Shown: positions 54,078 to 62,015 of the stretch, piece by piece
How the letters are laid out: the number at the start of each line of letters is the position of its first letter
Numbering within the stretch: position 1 is the stretch's first letter
Assembly: GCA_963708155.1 (NCBI GenBank)
Contig: OY970183.1
Span: 930,001 to 994,000, forward strand
Direction: 5' to 3'
Origin: Methylovirgula sp963708155
Lineage (GTDB): Bacteria; Pseudomonadota; Alphaproteobacteria; Rhizobiales; Beijerinckiaceae
Length of the DNA stretch: 64,000 bases
The notes under the pieces: model-generated
Seen by the model: the letters and a program-made list of their open reading frames with translations, nothing else
What the model was told of the DNA's origin: nothing
The model's database searches: none
Position numbers and translations under genes: made by a program

Positions 54078-54566
54078 TTATTCCAACGGAGATTCAGGCG
54101 GGACTGCGGAGCAGTCGGGCGGGATCGGCCGCAGCCGCACCACGACATCGACTTTTGCGATTTCATAGCCCTCCGGTGGCGTGACATGCTCAGCCAGACG
54201 AACGGCATCGAATGGAATGTCCGAAATCCTCCCTGTATCTTCAAAATAGAAATGGCTGTGGTTCGACGTATTGGTATCGAACACCATACGCCCGGAGTCG
54301 ATCGGAAGTCCGCGCACAAGACCGACTTCCGCGAAAAGATTGAGAACATTATAAACCGTCGCGAGCGACATCGGCATGCGTACCGCCTGCGCTTCCGCCG
54401 CCAGGACATCCGCGGTCACGTGCCGGTTGCCGCTCCCGAACAGCAGCTTGATCAAGCCAATTCGTTGGCGCGTGGCGCGCAGGCCGTAGCCGGCCAGAGT
54501 CGATTGCATCCGCCGCTCGGATAAAACGGGACGGCTGACGACGTTTTCCAGCGGCAACCCTGCCAT
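54078..54566 (-). CDS. irr: Fur-family iron response regulator (Irr)
   Basis: A 162-residue regulator. The winged helix has GLRATRQRIGLIKLLFGSGN and MSLATVYNVLNLFAEVGLV. The haem/metal-sensing stretch NTSNHSHFYFEDTG corresponds to the His cluster of Irr. It lacks a recognisable N-terminal Cys-Pro haem regulatory motif, as do several non-Bradyrhizobium Irr proteins. It sits between molbindin and the nif block and may tie Fe-S and haem demand to iron supply. Confidence 0.82.
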   Translation of the reverse strand: MAGLPLENVVSRPVLSERRMQSTLAGYGLRATRQRIGLIKLLFGSGNRHVTADVLAAEAQAVRMPMSLATVYNVLNLFAEVGLVRGLPIDSGRMVFDTNTSNHSHFYFEDTGRISDIPFDAVRLAEHVTPPEGYEIAKVDVVVRLRPIPPDCSAVPPESPLE

Positions 54567-54745
54567 CGCAAAATCCTCTCATGTCCCACGCGGCATTGTC
54601 GGCATTCCGACAGGGCCATTGCGACTAGAGGCCATTGCGCAAGGCCCGTGCCAGATGCAAGGCCGCAGGGGTGCATAGCCTCGCCGCCTGGCTGGCAAGG
54701 CCCTTGCTCGTTGCTCATTGATCGGAGCAAATGTTGAGAGGTGAG

Positions 54746-54985
54746 ATGTTACCGACCACCATTCTCGTGGACGATATGCCGCGCTGCGTCGTGCGGCCGA
54801 ACGACACCAAGGATCTCAACCGATTTCTCCGCAACGGCCGCGCTTATCTGCTGGCGGAGAATCCCGGCGGTCATATCGCCCACCGCAATGCCGACGAGAT
54901 CGAAACGACGAAATGGCGCAGCGCGCTGGCTTTGCATCGGGCCTGGGGCGGCGACGAGGAGAATTTCTTCGGCATACCGCTCTAG
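54746..54985 (+). CDS. Small hypothetical protein
   Basis: A 79-residue protein starting MLPTTILVDDMPRCVVRPND, with AGAGGTGAG in front of the ATG at 54746. It is compact and acidic-aromatic with no TM helix. No family recognised. It converges on the truncated haemoglobin gene (25-base gap) and is divergent from irr. Confidence 0.55.
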   Translation: MLPTTILVDDMPRCVVRPNDTKDLNRFLRNGRAYLLAENPGGHIAHRNADEIETTKWRSALALHRAWGGDEENFFGIPL

Positions 54986-55010
54986 CGCGGCCTGATTCTG
55001 CGCGTCGAGA

Positions 55011-55439
55011 CTAGTTATGCCCGCTTGTGTCATGCGGATTTCCCGCTTGGTTGCGCATCCAGTCCGCAAGCTTGATAAGGGATTCGTAGATCTCCTGCCG
55101 GGCCGCGGTATCTTCGACCGTCTCTTCGAGCGCGCCGCGCATGCAAAGCAACCAGGCGTCACGCTCCGCGACGTCGATCGGGAAACGCATATGCCGCTGG
55201 CGCAGCCGTGGATGGCCTTTTTCCGGCGTATAGAGTTTCGGGCCGCCGGTCCATTCGGACAAATAACGCTTCAGCACTTCCTTGGTTGGACCAAGATCGC
55301 GGCCATGCATGGCTCGAATCCCCTCTGCGTCAGGCAGAATGTCCATACGACGATAGAAGGCTTCAACCAGGCGATCGATAACGTCGGCGCCTCCCAGCCG
55401 CTCGAACATCGTCGCGCCGAGCGCTTCGGCCTCACCCAT
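55011..55439 (-). CDS. Group II truncated haemoglobin
   Basis: A 142-residue globin of the TrHbO type. ATMFERLGGADVIDRLVEAFYRR is the N-terminal signature. The proximal His lies in HPRLRQRHMRFPI, and a Trp occurs at the G8 position (RDAWLLCM). Such globins bind O2 or NO. As the last gene in the nif accessory run it may protect nitrogenase or supply oxygen for respiration under micro-oxic conditions. The start is the ATG at 55439. Confidence 0.85.
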   Translation of the reverse strand: MGEAEALGATMFERLGGADVIDRLVEAFYRRMDILPDAEGIRAMHGRDLGPTKEVLKRYLSEWTGGPKLYTPEKGHPRLRQRHMRFPIDVAERDAWLLCMRGALEETVEDTAARQEIYESLIKLADWMRNQAGNPHDTSGHN

Positions 55440-55497
55440 TGGCGGCGCCAGCCACAGGCGAATTCGCAACCGGGATCGTCAATTCTGGCATTCCGGC

Positions 55498-55665
55498 TCA
55501 TTCCTCCATATTCGGCAGCAAGATCACCTCGGCGGGAGCGCCGGGGCCCTCTGCCGCGACGAAATCGAAACCATCGACAAGCGACAAGCCATGCCCGCTG
55601 TCAACAAGCACAACAGCCTCGCCCGGCAGTTTTGCCAATTCTTCGATCAATTGCGCGACCGTCAC
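55498..55665 (-). CDS. 55-residue conserved-looking ORF in the nif operon
   Basis: Starts GTG at 55665, seven bases after the preceding gene, and reads TVAQLIEELAKLPGEAVVLV, ending LLPNMEE. It has a regular helix-strand alternation and codon usage like its neighbours, so it is probably real. No family recognised. It overlaps no other supported gene and fills the only gap between the 74-residue protein and the haemoglobin. Confidence 0.55.
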   Translation of the reverse strand: MTVAQLIEELAKLPGEAVVLVDSGHGLSLVDGFDFVAAEGPGAPAEVILLPNMEE

Positions 55666-55672
55666 AAGCCAC

Positions 55673-55897
55673 TCATGCTGCAGCCGTCAGGGTCTCAGCC
55701 TTGAGGCTATCGATCTGGCCCCGAATCAGCCGGAAGACGCCGCGGCCACCCGCCAGCGCTTGATAATGATTCCCGGCCTTGAGACTCAAGAAGTCGAACC
55801 ATTGCTGCGGTGTGTGCTCGGCCGGCCGTTCGCCAATCTCGGAGACGGAGCCGTTTGGCATGAACCGGACATGGATGATGACTTTATCCGCTTCCAT
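55673..55897 (-). CDS. nif-associated 74-residue hypothetical protein
   Basis: Reads KVIIHVRFMPNGSVSEIGER near the start, then QQWFDFLSLKAGNHYQALAG. It is a small soluble protein without Cys pairs or membrane segments. It lies 14 bases after the 2Fe-2S ferredoxin gene in the same direction. It is not NifT (encoded at 62883-63101); its function is unknown. Confidence 0.65.
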   Translation of the reverse strand: MEADKVIIHVRFMPNGSVSEIGERPAEHTPQQWFDFLSLKAGNHYQALAGGRGVFRLIRGQIDSLKAETLTAAA

Positions 55898-55911
55898 CTT
55901 TTCCTCCGCCG

Positions 55912-56220
55912 TCAGAAGCCGGAGCCGAAGCCCAGCAATTCTACCTTAATGTTCTCGGTGCCGAGAATTTTGGCCTGGCAGGCGAGCCGGGATTTCGAGC
56001 CGACGCCGACAATGGAATCAAGCTTTTCATTTTCCTCGCGCGCAATCCTCGAAAGTCCCTTTCGGCCTTCCTGCACGAAGATATGACACGTGCCGCAAGA
56101 CGCGTTGCCATCGCATTTGTGGTTGATAGTTTCGTCAGCGGCCAAAATCGCCGCGAGGAGACTGGTCCCCTCTCCGACCTCGATCGACTTCCCGGACGGC
56201 ATGATCGTTAAAAGCGACAT
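55912..56220 (-). CDS. [2Fe-2S] ferredoxin of the nif operon
   Basis: A 102-residue plant-type ferredoxin starting MSLLTIMPSGKSIEVGEGTS. Cluster ligands lie in NHKCDGNASCGTCHIFV and the fourth Cys in SRLACQAKILG. It could donate electrons to nitrogenase or to NifB-type cofactor assembly. It follows the DegT-like gene by 34 bases. Confidence 0.85.
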   Translation of the reverse strand: MSLLTIMPSGKSIEVGEGTSLLAAILAADETINHKCDGNASCGTCHIFVQEGRKGLSRIAREENEKLDSIVGVGSKSRLACQAKILGTENIKVELLGFGSGF

Positions 56221-56254
56221 CGAACTTCTCCTCACTTTCCTCGTATGTTGCGTG

Positions 56255-57463
56255 TTAATAGATTGCCGCGCCTGCGCCCACGTTGATCGACGCATCTTTC
56301 ATCGTCGCGACAATGAACTCGATCTGGTCATCGGTCAGATGCCCGTGGAACGGCAGAGCCACTGCGCGGTCGGCGATCTTTTCCGTCACCGGCAAATCGC
56401 CGCGGCGATAGCCGAGTTCGAAATAGCGGCGTTGCAAGTGTAATGGATTGCAATAGGCTGCCGCCTCGACCTTCTCGACGACGAGATCATCGACGATGGA
56501 ATCACGACTGGATTTCGAGAATCGTGTCCCGAGATGGACGAGATAGAGGAACCAATTCACCTCTGTCGCTTCCGGCGCCTTGTAAGGATCCTTGATGCCT
56601 TCGAAGGACGCGACATGCCTGTAGTAGAAGTGCTCGATCGAGCGCCTGCGTTCGAGAATTTCTTCGAGCCGCGCCAATTGTGCAAGGCCCAACGCCGCCG
56701 CGATCTCGCTCATCCCCGCCTGATAGGGCGCGGCGGAGCCGACGACGACCGAAGCGCGCTCCTGGAGCCGATGCGAGCGGTGGCGGCGCAGGGCGACCGC
56801 TATGTCGATGTCGTCGGTGACGATCATTCCGCCTTCGCCGGTCGTCAACGGAGACGGCTGCGAAAAATCGAAGATCGACACATCTCCAAATGTACCGACC
56901 GGCGCATTCTTGTATTTCGAACCGATCGCTTCGGTCGAATCCTCGATGAGCGGTATGTTGTGTTTCCTCGCGATCGCGCGCAGCTCGTCCCATTGCGCGG
57001 GGTGGCCGTTGCTGTTGCTCGCGACGATCGCGCGTGTCCGCTCGGAGATCGCTGCCTCGACCTTCTCCGGTACGATAGTCCCTGACCAATAGTCGATATC
57101 GACCAGCGCCGGGAGCGCTCTCGCTAGCGCGATCGCATGGGGTGTCTCGCGAAATGAATAAGAGGGCGCGATCACCTCATGTCCTTCGCCAATTCCCAGA
57201 GCCGCTAATGTTACCAAAAGCCCCAGGGTGCCGCTTGGCACTGCCACGGCGTGATTGCGGCCGAGATAATCGGCGAAGGCTGCTTCAAAGGCTTCGACCG
57301 TCGGTCCGCTCGAAAGCCGTGGCGATCGCATGACCTGATCGATCGCTTCGAGTTCCGCGAGCGAAATATCGGGATCGGATAGCGGTATGAACGTGCTTTC
57401 GGCTGCTCCGTCAGATGCGTCAGCAGAACCGGGAGAGGCTTCACCTGCCATCGAGCCGCTCAT
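56255..57463 (-). CDS. DegT/DnrJ/EryC1-type PLP fold protein lacking the PLP lysine
   Basis: A 402-residue sugar-aminotransferase-like protein. Family landmarks are present: AVAVPSGTLGLLVTLAALGI, APSYSFRETPHAI, PLIEDSTEAIGSKYKNAPVG, and TTGEGGMIVTDD. In active members the lysine that binds PLP sits six residues before GEGG; here the segment is FDFSQPSPLTTGEGG, with Ser204 in place of Lys. It therefore should not form the usual internal aldimine and may be a binding or regulatory protein. It is coupled to the DUF6129-like gene (four-base overlap). Confidence 0.82.
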   Translation of the reverse strand: MSGSMAGEASPGSADASDGAAESTFIPLSDPDISLAELEAIDQVMRSPRLSSGPTVEAFEAAFADYLGRNHAVAVPSGTLGLLVTLAALGIGEGHEVIAPSYSFRETPHAIALARALPALVDIDYWSGTIVPEKVEAAISERTRAIVASNSNGHPAQWDELRAIARKHNIPLIEDSTEAIGSKYKNAPVGTFGDVSIFDFSQPSPLTTGEGGMIVTDDIDIAVALRRHRSHRLQERASVVVGSAAPYQAGMSEIAAALGLAQLARLEEILERRRSIEHFYYRHVASFEGIKDPYKAPEATEVNWFLYLVHLGTRFSKSSRDSIVDDLVVEKVEAAAYCNPLHLQRRYFELGYRRGDLPVTEKIADRAVALPFHGHLTDDQIEFIVATMKDASINVGAGAAIY

Positions 57464-57726
57464 GATGTCGCGCTCCGCCGCGCGAGCACAATGCCCGTCG
57501 CCCGCGCCGGGTCTGCGGTAATTTGTACGCAGTGATCGGCGCTATCGATGAGATGAATGTCGAATCGCGCGCCGCTGATAAACGGCGCTTCACCGACATC
57601 CGATGCATCGCACCGGGTGAAGAAAAGCTTGGGAAAGCGTTGCCGCAGCGCCGGGACATGGGCGTCACCGCCAGCCTCAGCAAGCATCCGCTCGATCTCC
57701 GCTAACTCTTCGCTGCTTAAAGCCAC
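57460..57726 (-). CDS. nif-associated DUF6129-like protein
   Basis: An 88-residue soluble protein: MALSSEELAEIERMLAEAGG, then ALRQRFPKLFFTRCDASDVG and FDIHLIDSADHCVQITADP. It resembles small proteins recurrently found in nif clusters (DUF6129). Two Cys and one His are present but no classic metal motif. It lies between nifZ and the DegT-like gene. Confidence 0.6.
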   Translation of the reverse strand: MALSSEELAEIERMLAEAGGDAHVPALRQRFPKLFFTRCDASDVGEAPFISGARFDIHLIDSADHCVQITADPARATGIVLARRSATS

Positions 57727-57765
57727 GGCTTTTCCTATACGCTCTTCGTCGCCGACACGATGCGC

Positions 57766-58014
57766 CTACCCGATCGACACGATTTCTTCTTCAAGGCAAC
57801 CAACGACAAGCTTCTCGCCAAATTCAACGAGATAGATTGGCGTGTTCGATTCCGCGTGAGCGCCGACCTGGACGATCTCGCCCGCTGCGCCGGTGCTTAC
57901 CAGCAAACTCCCCTCCTCAGTGCCCGGAAACGAGCCGTCGTTGTAAAGATCGACCGCGGCGCGCACGCGCTGGCCCCATTGGTGTTTCGGAAGCCGCGGC
58001 TCAAACGGGGTCAT
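57766..58014 (-). CDS. nifZ: NifZ family protein (short copy)
   Basis: An 82-residue NifZ-domain protein (WGQRVRAAVDLYNDGSFPG; GEIVQVGAHAESNTPIYLVE; EKLVVGCLEEEIV). NifZ helps form the second P-cluster of MoFe protein. It overlaps the longer nifZ copy by four bases, so the operon carries tandem NifZ-like genes. Confidence 0.82.
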   Translation of the reverse strand: MTPFEPRLPKHQWGQRVRAAVDLYNDGSFPGTEEGSLLVSTGAAGEIVQVGAHAESNTPIYLVEFGEKLVVGCLEEEIVSIG

Positions 58015-58322
58015 TGCGGGACTCCCGGCAGCGGCAGATCTTCGTCCTCAGGACGAAGGGACTCGAGTTCCTTGCGCTTCATGCCGACACGGTTTCCACT
58101 GTCGACAAACTCAATTCCATAGATGTAAAACTGCTGCAGGAATGTTCCGATCGAAACGACGTAGCCGATCTCACCTTTCTTCGCGAGAATCTCGCCGATT
58201 TCCTTGCCGGCATAAGTCCCGTCATTGCGGATTAGCCGCTTTGACTTCACCTTCTCGCCATAGGAGAAGAACGGCGGCTCGTTGAGTTCGACAACGTCGC
58301 TGTCGCGGGAAATATTGCTCAT
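58011..58322 (-). CDS. nifZ: NifZ family protein (long copy)
   Basis: A 103-residue NifZ (PPFFSYGEKVKSKRLIRNDG; GEIGYVVSIGTFLQQFYIYG; GVEF-like ending then KRKELESL). It overlaps the LRV gene by four bases and the short nifZ copy by four bases, indicating a tightly coupled set. Confidence 0.88.
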   Translation of the reverse strand: MSNISRDSDVVELNEPPFFSYGEKVKSKRLIRNDGTYAGKEIGEILAKKGEIGYVVSIGTFLQQFYIYGIEFVDSGNRVGMKRKELESLRPEDEDLPLPGVPQ

Positions 58323-59629
58323 ATCGAAAGATCCGTTTCTCGGGCCGTTTCGTCCGTCAGACGCGCCTGCACGATCTCGCGGACCAGAGAATCCTCATCG
58401 TCGCGGAGGCCGACGACCTCGGTAACATCCGCGCGGCTCGCGACTTCGTAGCGCACGCGCCAGTCCGGATCGTTCTTCAGAAGATGCAGGGCTTCGGGAG
58501 CCAGACGGCGTGCAACCTCCAGGCGGACCACCGCTTCCTCATCGTCCACCATGCGGGTCAGCCACTTCTGCGGTAGACGCGCGGCAACGACACGCCGCAC
58601 CTCCGTTTCTTCATCATGCACCATTCTCAGGAGAAGGTTGCGATCGACCTTGCGGCAAATAACCAGACGCACGTAATAGTCCGGATCGTCCATCATCGCG
58701 ACGAGATCCCCATCTTCGAGAAGGGTCACGACACGGATACGAACCTCGCGATGCGTGTCGTGGCGTAGCTTCATAATCAACCGCGCCGGCAGACGCCGCG
58801 CGGCATTCCAGCGAACGGCCTCATCTGGATCATCAAGAAGGGGCGGTAGGAGAAACACGGTCGCGTGTTTGGCTGCGATCGCGCGAACCTCGAAATGCTC
58901 ATGCTTTACATAATTGTCGCCCAGCGCCGGATTCCAGTTGAAGAAGCGATCGATGCGGCGGGCGTAGCGGTCGTTCACGCAAGCGTGCCCAGGCCTGCAC
59001 AAGCCGCGCTCCTTCAAGTCCAGATGCGAGCAGGATTCGCAATCGACCGCCTTCCCGCGCCAATCGACGGCCTCTGTTATGTCATGGCTCATCTGGCCAT
59101 GCTCCACGCCAATAAGAATATCCTTCAATACTTTGGCGCCGATCCGGTCGGCAGGATCGAGCTCCAGCAGCTTGTCGACCGCATCCTCACCTTCCTTAAG
59201 ATTACCGATGCGCATTTGCAGATAGGCGTAGCCCTTAAGCGTGAAGAGAAAGAATCGCGGCATCGTCTCCTCAAAGCGATCGAAGATCGCATCGCGCGGC
59301 GAGACATCCCGCCAGGCGGCAGGCAGATTCAACTCGCGCTGCGCCTTGGCGAGACATTGGCGTGCGATGTCGAGCGTCTCATGCAAGCGCCCTTTGTAGA
59401 AATAAAAGCGATAGAGGCCGATCAGAACCGCCGCGTGGCCGGGCGCCAAAGCCTCCGCCTGGCGTAGATGACTCTCCGCAACTTCGTCGTGATGATAGGA
59501 AAGGCTGGCGGCGATCAGATGCTCCTCCGCCGCGGACGAAAGTCCGCCGCCGAGGAGCGCATTCGCCAGCAGCGCGTCTTCCGGCGTTATCTTTTCGGGC
59601 GCGCGCTGCCGTGCCGATTCGATCATCAC
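58319..59629 (-). CDS. 4Fe-4S leucine-rich-repeat-variant (LRV) protein
   Basis: A 436-residue nif-associated protein. Residues ~20-175 are helical, TPR-like (EALAPGHAAVLIGLYRFYFY). A cysteine cluster follows (CESCSHLDLKERGLCRPGHAC), the 4Fe-4S site of LRV proteins. From ~250 to 430 come HEAT/LRV-type repeats of about 24 residues with the pattern D(D/E)xxVR (DPDEAVRWNAARRLP, DPDYYVRLVICRKV, DEEAVVRLEVARRLA). This architecture is known from Azotobacter LrvA; its role in nitrogen fixation is undefined. Confidence 0.85.
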   Translation of the reverse strand: MMIESARQRAPEKITPEDALLANALLGGGLSSAAEEHLIAASLSYHHDEVAESHLRQAEALAPGHAAVLIGLYRFYFYKGRLHETLDIARQCLAKAQRELNLPAAWRDVSPRDAIFDRFEETMPRFFLFTLKGYAYLQMRIGNLKEGEDAVDKLLELDPADRIGAKVLKDILIGVEHGQMSHDITEAVDWRGKAVDCESCSHLDLKERGLCRPGHACVNDRYARRIDRFFNWNPALGDNYVKHEHFEVRAIAAKHATVFLLPPLLDDPDEAVRWNAARRLPARLIMKLRHDTHREVRIRVVTLLEDGDLVAMMDDPDYYVRLVICRKVDRNLLLRMVHDEETEVRRVVAARLPQKWLTRMVDDEEAVVRLEVARRLAPEALHLLKNDPDWRVRYEVASRADVTEVVGLRDDEDSLVREIVQARLTDETARETDLSI

Positions 59630-59660
59630 CTGTTTTCCCCGCTGTTAGACGGGCTCTGCC

Positions 59661-59972
59661 TTAGTTTTTTGAGCACGTGTTTGTTCCCGGCGCCTGACGG
59701 AAGACAAGACCGGTCTGCGATGGCGAATCCACAAAATCGATCGTCACGCCGTGCAGCAGAATTCGGCTCTCCGCCGTCATGAAGAGCTTGATGTCCTTGT
59801 ATTGAGTGATGGACTCGGCTGAAGCTGGCTCAGCGGTCACGCTGATGTCGGATGACAGGCCAGAGCAGCCTCCTGGCGCGACAGCGAGCCGGAACCCGGA
59901 CCCTGGGACGCCATCGACGCGCAACATCAGCCGAATGAACTTTTCCGCCGCGGCAGTGATTTCGAAGGACAT
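59661..59972 (-). CDS. IscA/HesB-like Fe-S carrier (nif type)
   Basis: A 103-residue A-type carrier beginning MSFEITAAAEKFIRLMLRVD. The first cluster Cys is in APGGCSGLSSD. The usual C-terminal Cys-Gly-Cys is reduced to a single Cys in TNTCSKN, so one of the three canonical ligands is missing. It lies between fdxN and the LRV gene; nifB-fdxN-hesB is a common order in alphaproteobacteria. Confidence 0.8.
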   Translation of the reverse strand: MSFEITAAAEKFIRLMLRVDGVPGSGFRLAVAPGGCSGLSSDISVTAEPASAESITQYKDIKLFMTAESRILLHGVTIDFVDSPSQTGLVFRQAPGTNTCSKN

Positions 59973-59980
59973 GGGGCGCC

Positions 59981-60205
59981 TCACACTGCAGCTTGGTAAC
60001 GCGGATAGGACTTATCGATAATGCAAGTATTATCGACGGGGCACACTTCCGCACATTGGGGCTTATCAAAATGGCCGATACATTCGGTGCATTTCTTCGG
60101 ATTGATCACGAAAGTCCCATTCTTTTCATAGATCGCGACGTTGGGACATTCGGCCTCGCAAGCCGAACAACTGGTGCATTGCGAAGCGACGATTTTCAAA
60201 GCCAT
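59981..60205 (-). CDS. fdxN: 2[4Fe-4S] ferredoxin FdxN
   Basis: A 74-residue ferredoxin with CTSCSACEAECP and CTECIGHFDKPQCAEVCP. The longer spacer in the second motif is typical of nif FdxN. It supplies electrons for NifB-dependent cofactor synthesis or nitrogenase. It follows nifB by 30 bases. Confidence 0.92.
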   Translation of the reverse strand: MALKIVASQCTSCSACEAECPNVAIYEKNGTFVINPKKCTECIGHFDKPQCAEVCPVDNTCIIDKSYPRYQAAV

Positions 60206-60235
60206 AATGCTTCCCCTGATCAGATGTGCCGTGTC

Positions 60236-61801
60236 TTACTGTGCCGCGATCAACGCGCCTTGACGGATTTCCGCATCGCCGCGCTCATGATGTTCGATCT
60301 CGCCAGCGTTGACCTTTTCGAGATAGGTCTTGAACCAGGCGATCGCGGATTTCTCGATGAACTCGTGCGCGAACTGATCGACAGGCTCGATACCCGCCGC
60401 CAAAAGGTCGTTCTTGGGGCAGCCGCCAATCTTCGCGACGAAAACGGCGTGGCAATCGTTGATTGCGCGGATCACGGTTTCGAGGCTCTCCTCGTCCCCA
60501 TAGCCGCCCTGGCAATAAAGGTCGACGCGCCGGTGGCCGACGAATTTCGCGCCGGATGTCGAGAGTTCGTAGACCTGGAATTCCTTGGCATGGCCGAAGT
60601 GTTCGTTGATAAGGCCCGACCCCTTGGTAGCGACGGCGACAAGCAGCTTGATGTCACTCGCGACCCCCGCGAGCGTTTCAAGCTCTTCTTGCTTCGCAGC
60701 AACCTTCTCCTGGCGCTCACTCTCGACCATCTCCTGATAGGCCTTGCGCGATTCCAGATCGTAATTGATCTCCATTTCCATGATCTTGTCGGTGGTGAAC
60801 TCCGCGCTGCGATCCTCGCCAAGCAGGCCGACCGCATCGGCGCGGCACTGGCGGCAATGGCGCATCATGTTCATCTCACCTTCACAGCTATCCTGCAGCG
60901 CCTTCAGTTCCTGCGCCGTCGGGCCGCGTTGGCCGGTCAGGCCGAACACGGTGCCATGCTCCGGGGCGGAGATCAGCGGCATGATATTGTGCAGGAATGC
61001 CCCGCGAGACTTCACCGCCTTGTTGACCTCGACAAGGTGCTGGTCGTTGACCCCGGGGATCATCACCGAGTTGACTTTGCAGAGAATGCCCCGCTCGGTC
61101 AGCATTTCGAGTCCCTGGAGCTGGCGATCGGTCAGCAGCTTGGCGGCCTCGACGCCAGTATAGCGCTTGTGCTTCCAATAGACCCAGGGATAGATCTTCG
61201 CGCCAATCTCCGGATCGACCATGTTGATTGTGATCGTGACGTGATCGACGTTGAAGCCAGCAATCGTGTCGACATGATCGGGCAGAGCCAGCCCATTTGT
61301 CGACAGACAGAGCTTGATGTCAGGCGCCGACTTCGCAATCAGCTCGAAGGTCTTGAAGGTCTTTTCGGGATTTGCAAGCGGGTCTCCGGGGCCGGCGATG
61401 CCGAGAACAGTCATCTGCGGGATTGTAGACGCAACGGCGAGCACTTTCTTTGCCGCCTGCTCGGGAGTCAGTTTTTCACTGACGACGCCAGGACGCGACT
61501 CGTTCGCGCAATCGTATTTGCGATTACAATAATTGCATTGGATGTTACACGCCGGCGCGACGGCGACATGCATACGCGCATAATGATGGTGCGCCTCTTC
61601 GCTATAGCAGGGATGGTTCTTGACCTTCTCCCAGATGTCGGTCGGCAGATCGCCTTGACCCGCGCCTGAACCGCAACTCGCCTTGCCGCTGCCGCCTTGC
61701 GTACCGCAGCCTTTATGTTCAGCAACCTGCTGCATCACCGCATCGAGATTTACGGGGCCGCCGCCGCCACCCAACTCTTCGCGTCCTGTTGCTGCGTCCA
61801 T
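60236..61801 (-). CDS. nifB: Nitrogenase cofactor biosynthesis radical SAM protein NifB
   Basis: Makes the NifB-co precursor of FeMo-co; 521 residues. The radical SAM cluster motif is PACNIQCNYCNRKYDCANES (from about residue 84), and GIAGPGDPLANPEKTF is the SAM-binding segment. The C-terminal ~130 residues form a NifX/NafY-like domain (LLVAVATKGSGLINEHFGHA). The N-terminal extension is Gly-rich with extra Cys (GCGTQGGSGKASCGSG). A -24/-12 promoter and two NifA sites precede it; it heads the long accessory operon down to the haemoglobin. Confidence 0.96.
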   Translation of the reverse strand: MDAATGREELGGGGGPVNLDAVMQQVAEHKGCGTQGGSGKASCGSGAGQGDLPTDIWEKVKNHPCYSEEAHHHYARMHVAVAPACNIQCNYCNRKYDCANESRPGVVSEKLTPEQAAKKVLAVASTIPQMTVLGIAGPGDPLANPEKTFKTFELIAKSAPDIKLCLSTNGLALPDHVDTIAGFNVDHVTITINMVDPEIGAKIYPWVYWKHKRYTGVEAAKLLTDRQLQGLEMLTERGILCKVNSVMIPGVNDQHLVEVNKAVKSRGAFLHNIMPLISAPEHGTVFGLTGQRGPTAQELKALQDSCEGEMNMMRHCRQCRADAVGLLGEDRSAEFTTDKIMEMEINYDLESRKAYQEMVESERQEKVAAKQEELETLAGVASDIKLLVAVATKGSGLINEHFGHAKEFQVYELSTSGAKFVGHRRVDLYCQGGYGDEESLETVIRAINDCHAVFVAKIGGCPKNDLLAAGIEPVDQFAHEFIEKSAIAWFKTYLEKVNAGEIEHHERGDAEIRQGALIAAQ

Positions 61802-61846
61802 GGCTTGCTCCTCAATAGAGCTGAAATTGGGCCCGCAACAGGGATT

Positions 61847-61861
61847 GCAACCGATGTGCCA
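61847..61861 (-). promoter_or_regulatory. Sigma-54 promoter of nifB
   Basis: On the minus strand TGGCACATCGGTTGC matches the -24/-12 consensus with correct spacing, 46 bases before the nifB ATG. Confidence 0.85.
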
Positions 61862-61917
61862 TGAATTTGGATTCTGATTCCGCTTTTAAATCAATTGATT
61901 GAGGCGATGACGCGGGG

Positions 61918-61933
61918 TGTCGTCTTGACGACA
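61918..61933. promoter_or_regulatory. NifA upstream activator site
   Basis: TGT-CGTCTTGACG-ACA fits TGT-N10-ACA and lies about 65-70 bases upstream of the nifB sigma-54 promoter, a suitable distance for NifA activation with IHF looping. Confidence 0.8.
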
Positions 61934-61955
61934 CGGCGAAGCGACATCGACGCTA

Positions 61956-61971
61956 TGTTAGAAACGTTACA
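61956..61971. promoter_or_regulatory. Second NifA upstream activator site
   Basis: TGT-TAGAAACGTT-ACA, centred 38 bases further upstream from the first site; paired sites are common at strong nif promoters. Confidence 0.78.
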
Positions 61972-62015
61972 TGGAAGGACTTGTCCCAATTCAGCAGCTC
62001 AGCCTCTTGGGAGCG

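Noticed and set aside
59993..61669. 558-codon open frame antisense to nifB
   Set aside because: It is a mirror frame produced by GC-rich codon bias; nifB carries all motifs and this frame shows none.
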